Source: SZUA-22 sp963751695 (GTDB lineage: Bacteria > Bacteroidota > Ignavibacteria > Ignavibacteriales > Melioribacteraceae). Taken from it: 64,000 nucleotides of DNA. A program made the translations under genes and the position numbers. The stretch spans positions 496,001 to 560,000 of the forward strand of contig CAVVVP010000002.1 in assembly GCA_963751695.1 (NCBI GenBank). The letters are read 5' to 3'. The notes under the pieces were generated by a model, which saw only the letters and a program-made list of their open reading frames with translations, was not told the DNA's origin and searched no databases. Shown here piece after piece: positions 33,755 to 43,263 of this stretch (the stretch's first letter is position 1; each line of letters starts with the position of its first letter).

Positions 33755-34738
33755 ATGAGAGCAATAATTCCGGTTGCAGGTTTTGGAACAAGGTTAAAAC
33801 CACATACTTTAACTCACCCAAAAGTTCTCCTTAATGTTGGAGGAAAACCAATCATTGCACATATTATCGAAAAACTTATTGAAGAAAACATTACTGAAGC
33901 AACTTTTATTGTAGGGTATCTTAGAGAAAAGATCGAGCATTATATTTCTGAGACCTATCCAGAATTAAAAGCTGAATATGTTGAACAAAAAGAATTACTC
34001 GGTTTGGGTCACGCAATTTATCAGGCTGCACCAACTTTTAATAATGATGAGTTAATCATTATTCTCGGTGATACAGTATTTGATGTAAATTTGAAGCACA
34101 TTTCCAACTCTGAGTTTTCTGCGCTTGGTGTAAAAGAAATCAATGATCCAAGAAGATTTGGTGTTGTAGAGTTAGAGGATGGTTTTGCGTCAAAATTAAT
34201 TGAGAAACCAGAAAATCCAACTTCGAATCTTGCTCTGGTAGGACTTTACTATATTAAAAATTCTGGTCTTTTAACCAAATCAATTGAAGAATTAATGGAA
34301 AGAGATATTAAAACAAAAGACGAATATCAATTGACCGATGCGTTGCAAATTATGATTGATAATGGTGAAAAGATGTCGACTTTTCCTGTTGAAGGATGGT
34401 ATGATTGTGGTAAACCAGAAACTTTACTCAACACTAATAAGTTTATTCTCTCACAGAATAAAAAAAGTTTCAAAATTGAATCTGCTGTAATAAATGATCC
34501 TGTTTATATTTCACCTAGTGCGGTTATTACAAATTCTGTTATTGGTCCTTATGCAACAATTGGTGATAATTGTGTAATTACAGACTCTGTGATAAAGAAT
34601 TCAATTATCAATAAGAGTAGCAAAGTAGAAAGAATAGTACTTGCAGATTCCATTATAGGGGCTGATGCGAGAGTAAAAGGAAGTCACCATAAAATGAATG
34701 TAGGCGATTCCTTAGAATTAGAATTAATTAACGATTAA
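33755..34738 (+). CDS. Sugar-1-phosphate nucleotidyltransferase with left-handed beta-helix tail
   Basis: The N-terminal 240 residues are an NTP-transferase domain (MRAIIPVAGFGTRLKPHTLTHPKVLL, the G-x-G-T-R-x-x-P-x-T-x-x-x-P-K signature; LIIILGDTVFD metal site; EGWYDCGKPETLL). The C-terminal 80 residues show hexapeptide-like repeats (ISPSAVITNSVIGPYATIGDNCVITDSVI). The layout suits RmlA/GlmU-like dTDP- or UDP-sugar synthesis; the substrate is not clear. The next gene, metK, starts 14 bp downstream. Confidence 0.87.
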   Translation: MRAIIPVAGFGTRLKPHTLTHPKVLLNVGGKPIIAHIIEKLIEENITEATFIVGYLREKIEHYISETYPELKAEYVEQKELLGLGHAIYQAAPTFNNDELIIILGDTVFDVNLKHISNSEFSALGVKEINDPRRFGVVELEDGFASKLIEKPENPTSNLALVGLYYIKNSGLLTKSIEELMERDIKTKDEYQLTDALQIMIDNGEKMSTFPVEGWYDCGKPETLLNTNKFILSQNKKSFKIESAVINDPVYISPSAVITNSVIGPYATIGDNCVITDSVIKNSIINKSSKVERIVLADSIIGADARVKGSHHKMNVGDSLELELIND

Positions 34739-34752
34739 AAATAGAGGTTTTT

Positions 34753-35895
34753 ATGGCGTATTTTTTCACATCCGAATCAGTGTCTGAAGGTCATCCAGAT
34801 AAAGTTTGCGATGCAATTTCCGATGGAGTTCTTGATGCAATAATGAAAGAAGATCCAAATGGGAGGGTCGCATGCGAAACGTTTGTAACAACAGGTTTAG
34901 TTGTAGTTGGTGGTGAAGTCACCACTAAAGCTTATGTTGATATAGAAAAAGTTGTTCGTGAGACAATAAAAAAGATTGGATATACGAAAGCTGATTACAA
35001 ATTTGATTCGGAATCATGCGGAGTTTTAAATGCCATACATTCCCAATCCCCTGATATTGCAATGGGTGTTGATACTGGTGGTGCTGGGGACCAAGGGATC
35101 ATGTTTGGCTACGCATGTGATCAAACACCGGAGTTGATGCCAATGCCAATTGTATTTTCCCACAAGCTGGTTAAGAAATTAGCTGATATCAGAAAAAGAA
35201 ATAAAAAACTGATGCCTTACTTAAGACCAGATGCAAAGTCTCAAGTTACAGTTGAATACGATGATAACCATAAGCCTCTTAGGGTTGATGCAGTAGTTAT
35301 TTCAACTCAGCATGATGGTGGAGTTAGTCAGAAGAAAATTAAAAATGATGTAGTTCAAAACGTGATAAAAAAAGTTATACCCGCACGACTTCTGGATAAA
35401 AACACAAAGTATTATGTTAATCCCACAGGAAGATTTGAAATAGGTGGTCCTCACGGGGATAGTGGATTAACAGGAAGAAAAATAATTGTTGATACTTATG
35501 GAGGCTGGGCATCTCATGGTGGTGGAGCGTTTTCCGGAAAAGATGCGACAAAAGTTGATCGGAGTGCTTCATACGCAGCAAGGCATATAGCAAAAAATAT
35601 TGTTGCCGCAAAAATTTCGAAAGAGTGTCTGGTGCAATTAGCTTACGCAATCGGAGTTGCTGAACCAGTCTCAATATTTGTTGATACGAAAGGAACCGGA
35701 GTAATTACTGATGTTCAAATAGCTGAGATGATAAAGAAAGAAGTTGATCTAACTCCAAAAGGAATAATCAAAAGACTCAAACTCAGAGAGCCAATCTATC
35801 AAGTGACATCTAGTTATGGTCATTTCGGAAGGAAAGATTTTTCTTGGGAGCAATTGGATTTGGCAAATAAATTTAAGAAATATATAAAGAAATAA
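34753..35895 (+). CDS. metK: S-adenosylmethionine synthetase
   Basis: MetK makes SAM from methionine and ATP. The 380-residue sequence contains FTSESVSEGHPDKVCDAISDGVLD, GAGDQGIMFGYA (the ATP motif), the P-loop-like GGGAFSGKDATKVDRSAAY-type segment (here GGGAFSGKDATKVDRSASYA), and KRLKLREPIYQVTSSYGHFGR at the end. Length and motifs are canonical. It lies directly before ahcY, so synthesis and recycling of the methyl donor are coupled. I see no SAM riboswitch upstream. Confidence 0.97.
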   Translation: MAYFFTSESVSEGHPDKVCDAISDGVLDAIMKEDPNGRVACETFVTTGLVVVGGEVTTKAYVDIEKVVRETIKKIGYTKADYKFDSESCGVLNAIHSQSPDIAMGVDTGGAGDQGIMFGYACDQTPELMPMPIVFSHKLVKKLADIRKRNKKLMPYLRPDAKSQVTVEYDDNHKPLRVDAVVISTQHDGGVSQKKIKNDVVQNVIKKVIPARLLDKNTKYYVNPTGRFEIGGPHGDSGLTGRKIIVDTYGGWASHGGGAFSGKDATKVDRSASYAARHIAKNIVAAKISKECLVQLAYAIGVAEPVSIFVDTKGTGVITDVQIAEMIKKEVDLTPKGIIKRLKLREPIYQVTSSYGHFGRKDFSWEQLDLANKFKKYIKK

Positions 35896-35916
35896 AAGGA
35901 AAGGATTGGTAAAACA

Positions 35917-37233
35917 ATGATTGAAGAAAAAGTGGATTATGTAAAATACAAGGTTAAGGATATCTCACTTGCCGAATGGGGAAGAAAAGAAATAATATTA
36001 GCTGAAGCTGAAATGCCAGGACTGATGTCTCTTAGAAAAGAATATGGTGAATTAAAACCTTTAAGAGGTGCTAAAATTGCTGGTTGTCTTCATATGACAA
36101 TTCAGACAGCAGTTTTGATTGAGACTCTTGTAGAATTGGGTGCTGAAGTTACTTGGTCATCTTGTAATATTTTTTCAACACAAGATCATGCGGCAGCAGC
36201 TATTGCAGCAGCAGGTATTTCAGTTTACGCATGGAAAGGTATGACAGCAGAAGAATTCGATTGGTGTATTGAACAAACTTTATTTTTTGGAGAAGAAAAA
36301 AAACCATTGAACATGATCCTTGATGATGGCGGCGATCTTACGAACATGGTTTTAGATCAATTCCCTGAATTAGTTGAAGGTATTAATGGTCTTTCAGAAG
36401 AAACTACAACAGGGGTTCATCGCCTATATGAAAGAATGGAAAACGGAACATTGCCTCTGCCAGCAATTAATGTTAATGACTCTGTAACCAAGTCCAAATT
36501 TGACAACAAATACGGTTGTCGAGAATCACTTGTAGATGCATTGAGAAGAGCAACTGATTTGATGATGGCTGGTAAAGTTGCAGTTGTTGCCGGTTATGGT
36601 GATGTTGGTAAAGGTTCATGCCAATCATTAGCAGGCTCCGGTGTTCGAGTAATAGTGTCGGAAATAGATCCCATCTGTGCTCTTCAAGCAGCAATGGAAG
36701 GATTCGAGGTTAAAAAATTCTTGAATGCTGTCCCAGAAGCTGATATTATCGTTACAGCCACTGGAAATAAAGATATTGTTACAGAACAAGCTTTCAGAAG
36801 TATGAAGAATAATGCAGTTGTTTGCAATATAGGTCATTTTGATAACGAGATCGATATGGCTTGGTTAAATGAAAATTATGGAGAGACAAAGAATACAATA
36901 AAACCTCAAGTAGATCTGTATAATATTGATGGTAAAAATATTATCGTTTTAGCAGAAGGTAGATTAGTAAATCTTGGTTGTGCAACCGGTCATCCATCAT
37001 TCGTTATGTCAAATTCTTTTACTAATCAAACACTTGCACAAATTGAACTTTGGACTTCAAAAGAGAAATATGAAAATAAAGTTTATATGCTTCCAAAACA
37101 TCTTGATGAAAAAGTTGCTAAACTTCATTTAGAGAAAATAGGTGTTGAACTTGATAGTATGACTGAAGAACAAGCAAAATATATTGGTGTTAAAGTTAAT
37201 GGACCATTCAAACCAGATTATTACAGATACTAA
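35917..37233 (+). CDS. ahcY: S-adenosyl-L-homocysteine hydrolase
   Basis: The 438-residue enzyme splits SAH to adenosine and homocysteine with bound NAD. Landmarks include LRGAKIAGCLHMTIQTAVLI, SSCNIFSTQDHAAAAIA, NVNDSVTKSKFDNKYGCRES (the catalytic Lys and Asp region), AVVAGYGDVGKGSCQSL (NAD motif), CNIGHFDNEIDM and the C-terminal FKPDYYRY. The N-terminus is normal and the sequence has no insert. It is 21 bp after metK and is followed by a hairpin. Confidence 0.97.
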   Translation: MIEEKVDYVKYKVKDISLAEWGRKEIILAEAEMPGLMSLRKEYGELKPLRGAKIAGCLHMTIQTAVLIETLVELGAEVTWSSCNIFSTQDHAAAAIAAAGISVYAWKGMTAEEFDWCIEQTLFFGEEKKPLNMILDDGGDLTNMVLDQFPELVEGINGLSEETTTGVHRLYERMENGTLPLPAINVNDSVTKSKFDNKYGCRESLVDALRRATDLMMAGKVAVVAGYGDVGKGSCQSLAGSGVRVIVSEIDPICALQAAMEGFEVKKFLNAVPEADIIVTATGNKDIVTEQAFRSMKNNAVVCNIGHFDNEIDMAWLNENYGETKNTIKPQVDLYNIDGKNIIVLAEGRLVNLGCATGHPSFVMSNSFTNQTLAQIELWTSKEKYENKVYMLPKHLDEKVAKLHLEKIGVELDSMTEEQAKYIGVKVNGPFKPDYYRY

Positions 37234-37241
37234 TATTTACA

Positions 37242-37281
37242 AACTTTCGAGGTTTCAATAGCCTCGAAGGTTCAATTTTCG
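37242..37281 (+). terminator. Probable terminator after metK-ahcY
   Basis: AACTTTCGAGG pairs with CCTCGAAGGTT (11 bp including one G-T) around a 9-nt loop, 9 bp after the ahcY stop. The following T-run is short (CAATTTTCG), so termination may be weak or partly Rho-dependent. Confidence 0.5.
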
Positions 37282-37515
37282 AAAACTCCGCCAATTTTTT
37301 CATTACAATTATTACACTTTCCATTTGTAATTTTAATTCCTAAAACAGAATACCAGTCTCTTGATATGATCGGCCCATGGCAATTTGGGCAATAGACCGT
37401 TTGAGATTTCATATCTAGAGTTTGTAAAAGCACTTATTCTATATCCTAAAGAAATATAACTGTAAACGATAATTCCGGCATAGGTTCTTTTATCAAAGAA
37501 GTTTATACATTTCAT
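37277..37515 (-). pseudogene. Decayed copy of the 3' end of the AmmeMemoRadiSam radical-SAM gene
   Basis: The minus strand encodes DMKSQTVYCPNCHGPIISRD, then WYSVLGIKITNGKCNNCNEK, then IGGVFEN and a stop. This aligns with the C-terminus of the intact gene about 900 bp away (DTKGQTTYCPNCHEPIIIRD, WHSVIDFKMKNGNCKNCGDK, IAGVF), including all four zinc-ribbon cysteines. Upstream, in a different frame, YISLGYRISAFTN resembles NIAIREGINFVYTGN, so a frameshift separates the two parts. No radical-SAM core remains. It is a partial duplication or the remains of a paralogue. Confidence 0.75.
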
Positions 37516-37576
37516 AATTCTTTCATATTAGTTAATTAGATATATTTGTCTTTAATTTTAAAATTAAAAAAAAAAT

Positions 37577-37599
37577 ATTATATTTGTTGCAAATATAAT
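37577..37599. promoter_or_regulatory. Perfect 23-bp operator-like palindrome
   Basis: ATTATATTTG and CAAATATAAT are perfect inverted arms of 10 bp around a 3-base spacer (TTG). It ends 14 bases before the ATG of the small membrane protein, just upstream of its ribosome-binding site. No T-run follows, so a repressor site fits better than a terminator. The regulator is unknown. Confidence 0.6.
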
Positions 37600-37613
37600 T
37601 GAAGGACACTAAA

Positions 37614-38114
37614 ATGGAAGCAATTTTAAATGGTAAGATAAGAAAAAATATTATCAAAAATTCTGTGCTAGATATATTTGCTATTTCTGCAATTTATTTA
37701 GTGCCGGTTCTATCACACTTATTTGCACTACCGGTTTATTATATTGAACCGATGAGATTAATGCTGATTTTGGCAATTGCTCACACAACAAAAAGGAATT
37801 CGTACTTTCTTGCATTAACATTACCCATCTTTTCTTTTCTAATTTCTGCACATCCAGTATTTCTTAAAACCATACTAATTACTGGGGAACTTTTATTAAT
37901 GACCTGGATTTATTTTTCTCTTTCAGAGAAAATTACAAACAAATTTAATTCAATGCTGATAAGTATTGGCGTTAGTAAAATTGCATACTATTTGTTAAAG
38001 TTTGCTTTATTGAGTGCAGTGTTAATTGAAGGAAGTTTCATTTCCACTCCCATTTTAATACAAATTGTAACAACATTTATATTTAGCGGTTATATCTTTT
38101 TAATGAGGAAATAA
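37614..38114 (+). CDS. Small integral membrane protein, ECF-transporter-S-like topology
   Basis: This 166-residue protein has about five to six hydrophobic helices (FAISAIYLVPVLSHLFALPVYYI, LMLILAIAHT, FLALTLPIFSFLISAHPVFL, ILITGELLLMTWIYFSL, IVTTFIFSGYIFLM). The size and the ALTLP-SFL-S-P pattern recall substrate-binding S components of vitamin or metal ECF transporters, but no family signature is certain. AAGGA lies 8 bases before the chosen ATG; the frame is also open from TTG five codons upstream. A perfect palindrome sits just ahead, so it is probably repressed by a co-factor-sensing regulator. Confidence 0.7.
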   Translation: MEAILNGKIRKNIIKNSVLDIFAISAIYLVPVLSHLFALPVYYIEPMRLMLILAIAHTTKRNSYFLALTLPIFSFLISAHPVFLKTILITGELLLMTWIYFSLSEKITNKFNSMLISIGVSKIAYYLLKFALLSAVLIEGSFISTPILIQIVTTFIFSGYIFLMRK

Positions 38115-38147
38115 AAGAGAGATTTGATTTCCCCGAATTTATCTTTT

Positions 38148-39161
38148 TTAAAACACTCCGGCAATCTTGTCACCACAATTTTTGCAATTGCCGTTCTTCA
38201 TTTTAAAATCTATTACAGAATGCCAATCTCTTATTATAATCGGCTCATGGCAATTTGGGCAATAAGTTGTTTGCCCTTTCGTATCATGAACATTTCCCGT
38301 ATAAACAAAATTAATTCCTTCTCTTATTGCAATATTTCTTGCCATTGTTAATGTTTGAGGTGAAGTATGTAAATGTTCTCTCATTTTAAATGTTGGATGG
38401 AAAGCTGTAAAATGAAGAGGAACATTTGGTCCAAGGTTTTCAGCAATCCAGTTTGATAGCTTTTTAATCTCATCAGGCGAATCATTTTCAGTAGGAATAA
38501 GGAGAGTTGTAATTTCAATCCAAACATTTGTTTCTTTTTTAAGCCAGAGCAAGGTATCCAGTATGTCATGAAGATGAGAAAAAGTGAGCTTATGATAAAA
38601 CGTTTCTGTAAAAGCTTTCAAGTCAACATTTGCAGCATCAATATATTTATAAACATCCTTCCTTGCATGTTTATCAATATAACCGGCTGTTACCATTACT
38701 GATTTTATCTTTTCTTCCCGAGCAAGTTTGGAAATATCGATAACATATTCACTAAATATTGTTGGGTCATTATAAGTGTATGCGATTGAGGGAGTGTTGT
38801 ATCTTTTAGCGAGTTGTACTACTTCCTCTGGAGAAGCATGAAGTGAGTTTACTTCATCAATCTGAGATTTACTTGTGGTCCAATTCTGACAAAACTTACA
38901 ACCTAAATTACATCCAGCAGTACCAAAACTTAATACTTCGGTTCCAGGGAGAAAATGAGAAAGAGGTTTTTTCTCAATTGGGTCAACTGCAAAGCCAGTA
39001 GGTCTTCCATATCCCGTTGAAAATAATTTGCCCTCAATATTCTCTCTGATAAAACAAAAACCCTTCTGTCCCTCTCCAATAGTGCAGTATCTTGGACAAA
39101 GTGTGCATAGAATTTTTCCACTAGCTTGCGTTTCCCACCATTCTGCTAATTTGTATTCCAT
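38148..39161 (-). CDS. amrS: AmmeMemoRadiSam system radical SAM enzyme
   Basis: The 337-residue protein has the radical-SAM cluster motif CNLGCKFCQNW (Cys84, Cys88, Cys91), an N-terminal cysteine set (CTLCPRYC) and a C-terminal zinc-ribbon (CPNCHEP ... CKNCGDK). ENIEGKLFSTGYGRPTGFAVDPIEKKPLSHF is highly characteristic of the PflA-like AmrS/TIGR04337 family. The other members of the system (AmmeMemoRadiSam B and A) are not next to it. It is convergent with the membrane protein gene. A decayed copy of its 3' end lies about 0.7-0.9 kb away. Confidence 0.9.
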   Translation of the reverse strand: MEYKLAEWWETQASGKILCTLCPRYCTIGEGQKGFCFIRENIEGKLFSTGYGRPTGFAVDPIEKKPLSHFLPGTEVLSFGTAGCNLGCKFCQNWTTSKSQIDEVNSLHASPEEVVQLAKRYNTPSIAYTYNDPTIFSEYVIDISKLAREEKIKSVMVTAGYIDKHARKDVYKYIDAANVDLKAFTETFYHKLTFSHLHDILDTLLWLKKETNVWIEITTLLIPTENDSPDEIKKLSNWIAENLGPNVPLHFTAFHPTFKMREHLHTSPQTLTMARNIAIREGINFVYTGNVHDTKGQTTYCPNCHEPIIIRDWHSVIDFKMKNGNCKNCGDKIAGVF

Positions 39162-39174
39162 GTTTATTGACTCA

Positions 39175-40599
39175 CTAAATAACTAAAAATCTAACCCAAC
39201 TTTTTCTATCAACTTCTTCTAGGGGAGCTCCTGCAGCGAATAAAATTAAGTTTCCTTCTGTAACAAATTCTTTTTCTTTCAATATCTCAATTGACCTTTT
39301 CATATAATAGTTTTCATCGTTGATATCTCTCAAGTATAGCGGTGTTATTGCTTTGTGAAGATTAAGATCATTTAAAACTTGAAAATCATCAGAAAAAGCG
39401 AAAATATGGTTTGCTGGATTATACTTTGACATTCGTTTCGGCTGTCTCCCATGATGAGTAAATACAACCATAGCATCCGCATTTACTTGATCAGAGATTT
39501 GAACAAAAGCTTTTGCTGTAGCATCAAAGATATTTTCTGTGCTGTCTTTTGGAAATTCCCAGTTTACTTTTGGAAGAAGCAACCTTTCAGATTGAGTTGA
39601 TAATAAAATCTCCTTCATCATCTTTATGCTTTCGAGTGGATAGTCTCCAGCTGCTGTTTCACCACTTAACATCACTACATCTGTTCCATCAAGTACTGCG
39701 TTTGCTACATCTGACGCTTCTGCTCTTGTTGGTATTGGGTTATTGATCATAGACTCAAGCATTTGGGTTGCAGTAATTACAAGTTTTCCAACCTCATTAC
39801 ACCTTCTAATAATTCTTTTTTGAATTACAGGAACTAACTGAGGATCTATCTCGACTCCAAGGTCACCTCGGGCTACCATTATCGCATCAGCTTCTTCAAG
39901 AATGGCTTCAAAATTTTCTACAGCTTCTGGTTTTTCTATCTTAGCAATTATTTGTTTGTTATGACCTCTTTCTTCTAACCATTTCCTCAATTCAATAATA
40001 TCTTCTGCTGTGCGAACAAAAGAGAGAGCTACATAATCAACTCTGTGCTGTAGGGCAAACTCAAGATTTACTTTATCTTTCTCTGTCAAAGAGGGTGTGC
40101 TTAATTTCATGCCAGGGAGATTCATACCTTTCTTGCTTTTAAGCTTGCCTCCATTAATTATACGGCAGATTAGTGATCTTTCCTTAATCTCTTCAACAGC
40201 TAATCTGATCAAACCATCATCAATGAGAATAGTTTCACCGATTGATGCATCCTTAATCAGTTCCTTATAGGATGAGTAAAGTATTTTCTCATTCCCCTTT
40301 ACCTTATCGATAGTTATTTCAATTGTATCGCCAGTATTGATCTTGATTTTCTCTCTCTCTAATTTTCCTAATCTTATCTTCGGCCCTTGTAAGTCTTGTA
40401 TAATTGGAATTGGCATTTTTTTCTGTTCACAAACTCTATTTATCATTTCAAATAACTTCATGAAATATTCGTTATCGCCGTGAGAAAAATTTAATCGAAA
40501 TGCATTTGCACCAGCATCAATCAAATTTAACAGCATTTCTTCGCTGTCGCAAGAGGGTCCGATTGTAGCTAATATTTTTACTTTTGTTTGTCTTTTCAT
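39175..40599 (-). CDS. pyk: Pyruvate kinase
   Basis: The 474-residue enzyme converts PEP and ADP to pyruvate and ATP. It has the N-terminal KILATIGPSCDSEEMLLNLIDAG, NFSHGDNEYF, IPIIQDLQGPKIRLG, the active-site IAKIEKPEAVENFEAI with the catalytic Lys, ADAIMVARGDLGVEI, and TATQMLESMINNPIPTRAEASDVANAVLDGTD. The C-terminal regulatory domain is short but complete (AMVVFTHHGRQPKRMSKYNP). It is 13 bp upstream of amrS and 3 bp downstream of the Lon-like gene. Confidence 0.97.
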   Translation of the reverse strand: MKRQTKVKILATIGPSCDSEEMLLNLIDAGANAFRLNFSHGDNEYFMKLFEMINRVCEQKKMPIPIIQDLQGPKIRLGKLEREKIKINTGDTIEITIDKVKGNEKILYSSYKELIKDASIGETILIDDGLIRLAVEEIKERSLICRIINGGKLKSKKGMNLPGMKLSTPSLTEKDKVNLEFALQHRVDYVALSFVRTAEDIIELRKWLEERGHNKQIIAKIEKPEAVENFEAILEEADAIMVARGDLGVEIDPQLVPVIQKRIIRRCNEVGKLVITATQMLESMINNPIPTRAEASDVANAVLDGTDVVMLSGETAAGDYPLESIKMMKEILLSTQSERLLLPKVNWEFPKDSTENIFDATAKAFVQISDQVNADAMVVFTHHGRQPKRMSKYNPANHIFAFSDDFQVLNDLNLHKAITPLYLRDINDENYYMKRSIEILKEKEFVTEGNLILFAAGAPLEEVDRKSWVRFLVI

Positions 40600-40602
40600 C
40601 TT

Positions 40603-43071
40603 CTATTTTTTCTTTCTTTTTGCAATCGATTTTCTGGTCGGAGAATTATATGGTGGTATAGGTTTCATCTTTTGTCTCATTTCTCGCAAACATTTGTCAA
40701 CGCACCCGAAAATTGTATTTGCTTGGTATCTACCATTTCTCAACATTTTTCCAGCTCGAACACCCATCAGTAATTCTAATGCTTCTTCAACCTTAGAAAC
40801 TGGATAAATTCTAAACTTTTTCTCTTTAACAGCTTCAATTATTTCATCTTTTAACATGAGATCTTTAACATTTTGAATTGGAATTATGACACCATGTTTT
40901 CCAGTAAATCCATTGACTTTGCAAACATCAAAGTAACCTTCGATCTTTTCATTTACCCCCCCAATTGGTTGGATGTCCCCTTTCTGATTTACTGAACCTG
41001 TAATTGCATAACATTGTTTAATTGGGATACCTGAAATTGTTGATAGCAATGCAGCAATCTCAGTAATGGATGCACTATCTCCATCAATAGGTCCATAACC
41101 TTGCTCAAAAACCAGAGCGGCATTGAACGAGAGCGGATAATTTCTTCCAAACATTTCTTTCAGATATCCGGAGATTACGAGCACACCTTTATTGTGTGTA
41201 CTTCCACTTAACCCAGCCTCTCTTTCAACATTTACAATGCTTCCGTTTCCAATTGATACTGTTGCAGTAATTCTTGTAGGTTTTCCATAAGAATACTTAT
41301 CATCACCATAAACAGCCAATCCATTTACTTGCCCAGTGCGAGAACCGGATGTATCGATCAATATTGATCCGTCACTAATCATTTCGGACATCTTTGATTC
41401 GTATAATCCATGTCGTTCTTTGGAAGATTCATAGGCTTGCACTACATGAAAAGAGTTTACTACCTTTGCTTGAACATCTTTGGCCCAAAAATCGGCTTCT
41501 CTTGCAAGATCAAGTATATATGAAAAACGCGTTGTTAGTTTATTTTGTTCACCAACGTAACGTGCGGAGTATTCAAGCATCTTTGCGATTGCAGAAGTAT
41601 CGAATTCTTTAAGTTTTTCTTTGGTGATTAAGTTCTTAATTACAGCAACATACTGCTGAACACCTTTTTCAGTGCGGGTCATTTCATAATCAAATTCAGC
41701 TTTTACTTTAAATATTTTATTAAAATCATCTTCATAAGCGCTATACATTGAATAAACATAATCACTTCCCATCAGTATTACTTTCGTATTAATATTAATT
41801 GGTTCTGGTTTCAAAACGCTTGGAGAAACCTGATATTGATTCGGATTTTCTTGTATCTCTAGTTTGCCATAATTAAGTGTTCGTTTAAGAGTTCTCCAAA
41901 CTCCTGGTTCAGTGAAAACATCGGATGCATTCAGAATCAAGTAACCATTGTTTGCACGCAGTAGTGATCCAGCCTTAATGCTTGTAAAATCTGAGTACCA
42001 GCTACCGTTACCATCGTGAAACTTTTCAATTGCTCCAAAAAGGTTCTGATAATTTGGTGATGTCTCAATTATTACAGGACATCCTTTCTGGTTTGTGTTA
42101 TCAATTATTACATTTACTTCATAATTCACAAAGTAATCATACTCACCTTCTCCATCACTCTTCGCTGTTCCAGCTTGCGGTCCTTTAAAATATTCAACAT
42201 TTTGTATAATATTCTCTATCACATTTTTTAAATATTTGCGAGTATTCTTATCCTTATATTTTTTAATAAGATCCTCAAAAGTCGTTTCAACTATTTTTTG
42301 TGCTGTTTCTTGTTCAAGAATTCCAATCTCATCTTTAATTTGAGCTGTTAATTTGATACCTTCCTTAAAAACCTGTTGTAAGTCATCTTGATAGTTCAAG
42401 TATTTTTTTACAATTCCTTCTGCCTTTCTTTTAGTTAGCTTCTTCTGCTGCACAAGCTCATCGAGTTGTTGAATAAAGTATGCTTGTTCCTCAATCACAG
42501 CTAATATTTCTGGTCTTGCAATTTCTCCTTCTTTTACTTGCCCTAGAGTAAGTCCATCTTTCTGCAACCTTTTTTCAAAATCAGTGATCAGTTTATTCTG
42601 TTTTGCTCTAAATTTATCAAGAAGATTTTTCTTTTTACTTTGAAAAGGAGCAGCTTCTAATGATTTTGAAATATGTTCCTGAAGAACCTTGATGCATTTC
42701 TCCATTTCCTTTTTGAATTTTACTGCTAGCCCAGATTTAAATTTTAGCAATATTGGTCTATCATCATCCTTAAAATTGTTCACAAATGCATAATCATTCA
42801 TCGATGGACATTCTGGATCAAGAGTCTCTAAAATTCTTTTAATAGAGGTGAATTTTCCAGTTCCTGATATTCCAGTTACGAAAATATTGTAGCCTTGACT
42901 TTTCAATTCGATACCCAACCTGAGCGCTTTTAATGCTCTTTCCTGCCCAATGATTGTTTCGATTGGTGTTTTGGATGGCGGTTCTTTTTCCTCTAAAGTT
43001 TTTGGATCAAACACGTATTTCAATTGATCTGGCGTTAGTACTTTGTGCACGGCTGGCCTCAGGTAAGGCAT
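40603..43071 (-). CDS. LonB-like ATP-dependent protease (AAA plus S16 protease)
   Basis: The 822-residue protein has an N-terminal AAA region with Walker A GISGTGKFTSIKRIL near residue 65 and a long helical insert (about 130-290). The C-terminal S16 protease domain has a catalytic Ser near residue 663 (GPIDGDSASITEIAALLS) and Lys near 706 (GGVNEKIEGYFDV). This is the layout of the LonB/Lon-like protease family (AAA_32 plus Lon_C), distinct from classic LonA because the N-domain is missing. No transmembrane segment is visible. It is transcribed away from mfd, with 190 bp between their starts. Confidence 0.9.
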   Translation of the reverse strand: MPYLRPAVHKVLTPDQLKYVFDPKTLEEKEPPSKTPIETIIGQERALKALRLGIELKSQGYNIFVTGISGTGKFTSIKRILETLDPECPSMNDYAFVNNFKDDDRPILLKFKSGLAVKFKKEMEKCIKVLQEHISKSLEAAPFQSKKKNLLDKFRAKQNKLITDFEKRLQKDGLTLGQVKEGEIARPEILAVIEEQAYFIQQLDELVQQKKLTKRKAEGIVKKYLNYQDDLQQVFKEGIKLTAQIKDEIGILEQETAQKIVETTFEDLIKKYKDKNTRKYLKNVIENIIQNVEYFKGPQAGTAKSDGEGEYDYFVNYEVNVIIDNTNQKGCPVIIETSPNYQNLFGAIEKFHDGNGSWYSDFTSIKAGSLLRANNGYLILNASDVFTEPGVWRTLKRTLNYGKLEIQENPNQYQVSPSVLKPEPININTKVILMGSDYVYSMYSAYEDDFNKIFKVKAEFDYEMTRTEKGVQQYVAVIKNLITKEKLKEFDTSAIAKMLEYSARYVGEQNKLTTRFSYILDLAREADFWAKDVQAKVVNSFHVVQAYESSKERHGLYESKMSEMISDGSILIDTSGSRTGQVNGLAVYGDDKYSYGKPTRITATVSIGNGSIVNVEREAGLSGSTHNKGVLVISGYLKEMFGRNYPLSFNAALVFEQGYGPIDGDSASITEIAALLSTISGIPIKQCYAITGSVNQKGDIQPIGGVNEKIEGYFDVCKVNGFTGKHGVIIPIQNVKDLMLKDEIIEAVKEKKFRIYPVSKVEEALELLMGVRAGKMLRNGRYQANTIFGCVDKCLREMRQKMKPIPPYNSPTRKSIAKRKKK

Positions 43072-43263
43072 TAGCTATTCTCCTTTATCAGTGAATGGGC
43101 ATTTCAAAGATAACATTAATTAGAATCTATTTAAATCAGTTATTTTAATCAACATATTAAAAGCCAAAGTCCAATGTTTGGGATTAAAACCAACTTCTGT
43201 ATCTTTGTACATATCATTCCCAATTTTTATTGCGGAATCAACTTTCTATTTTAAACGGTAATT

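Noticed and set aside
40603..43071. Classic LonA protease
   Set aside because: The protein lacks the LonA N-domain and has the long helical insert and AAA_32 pattern of LonB-like proteases, so no lon symbol was given.
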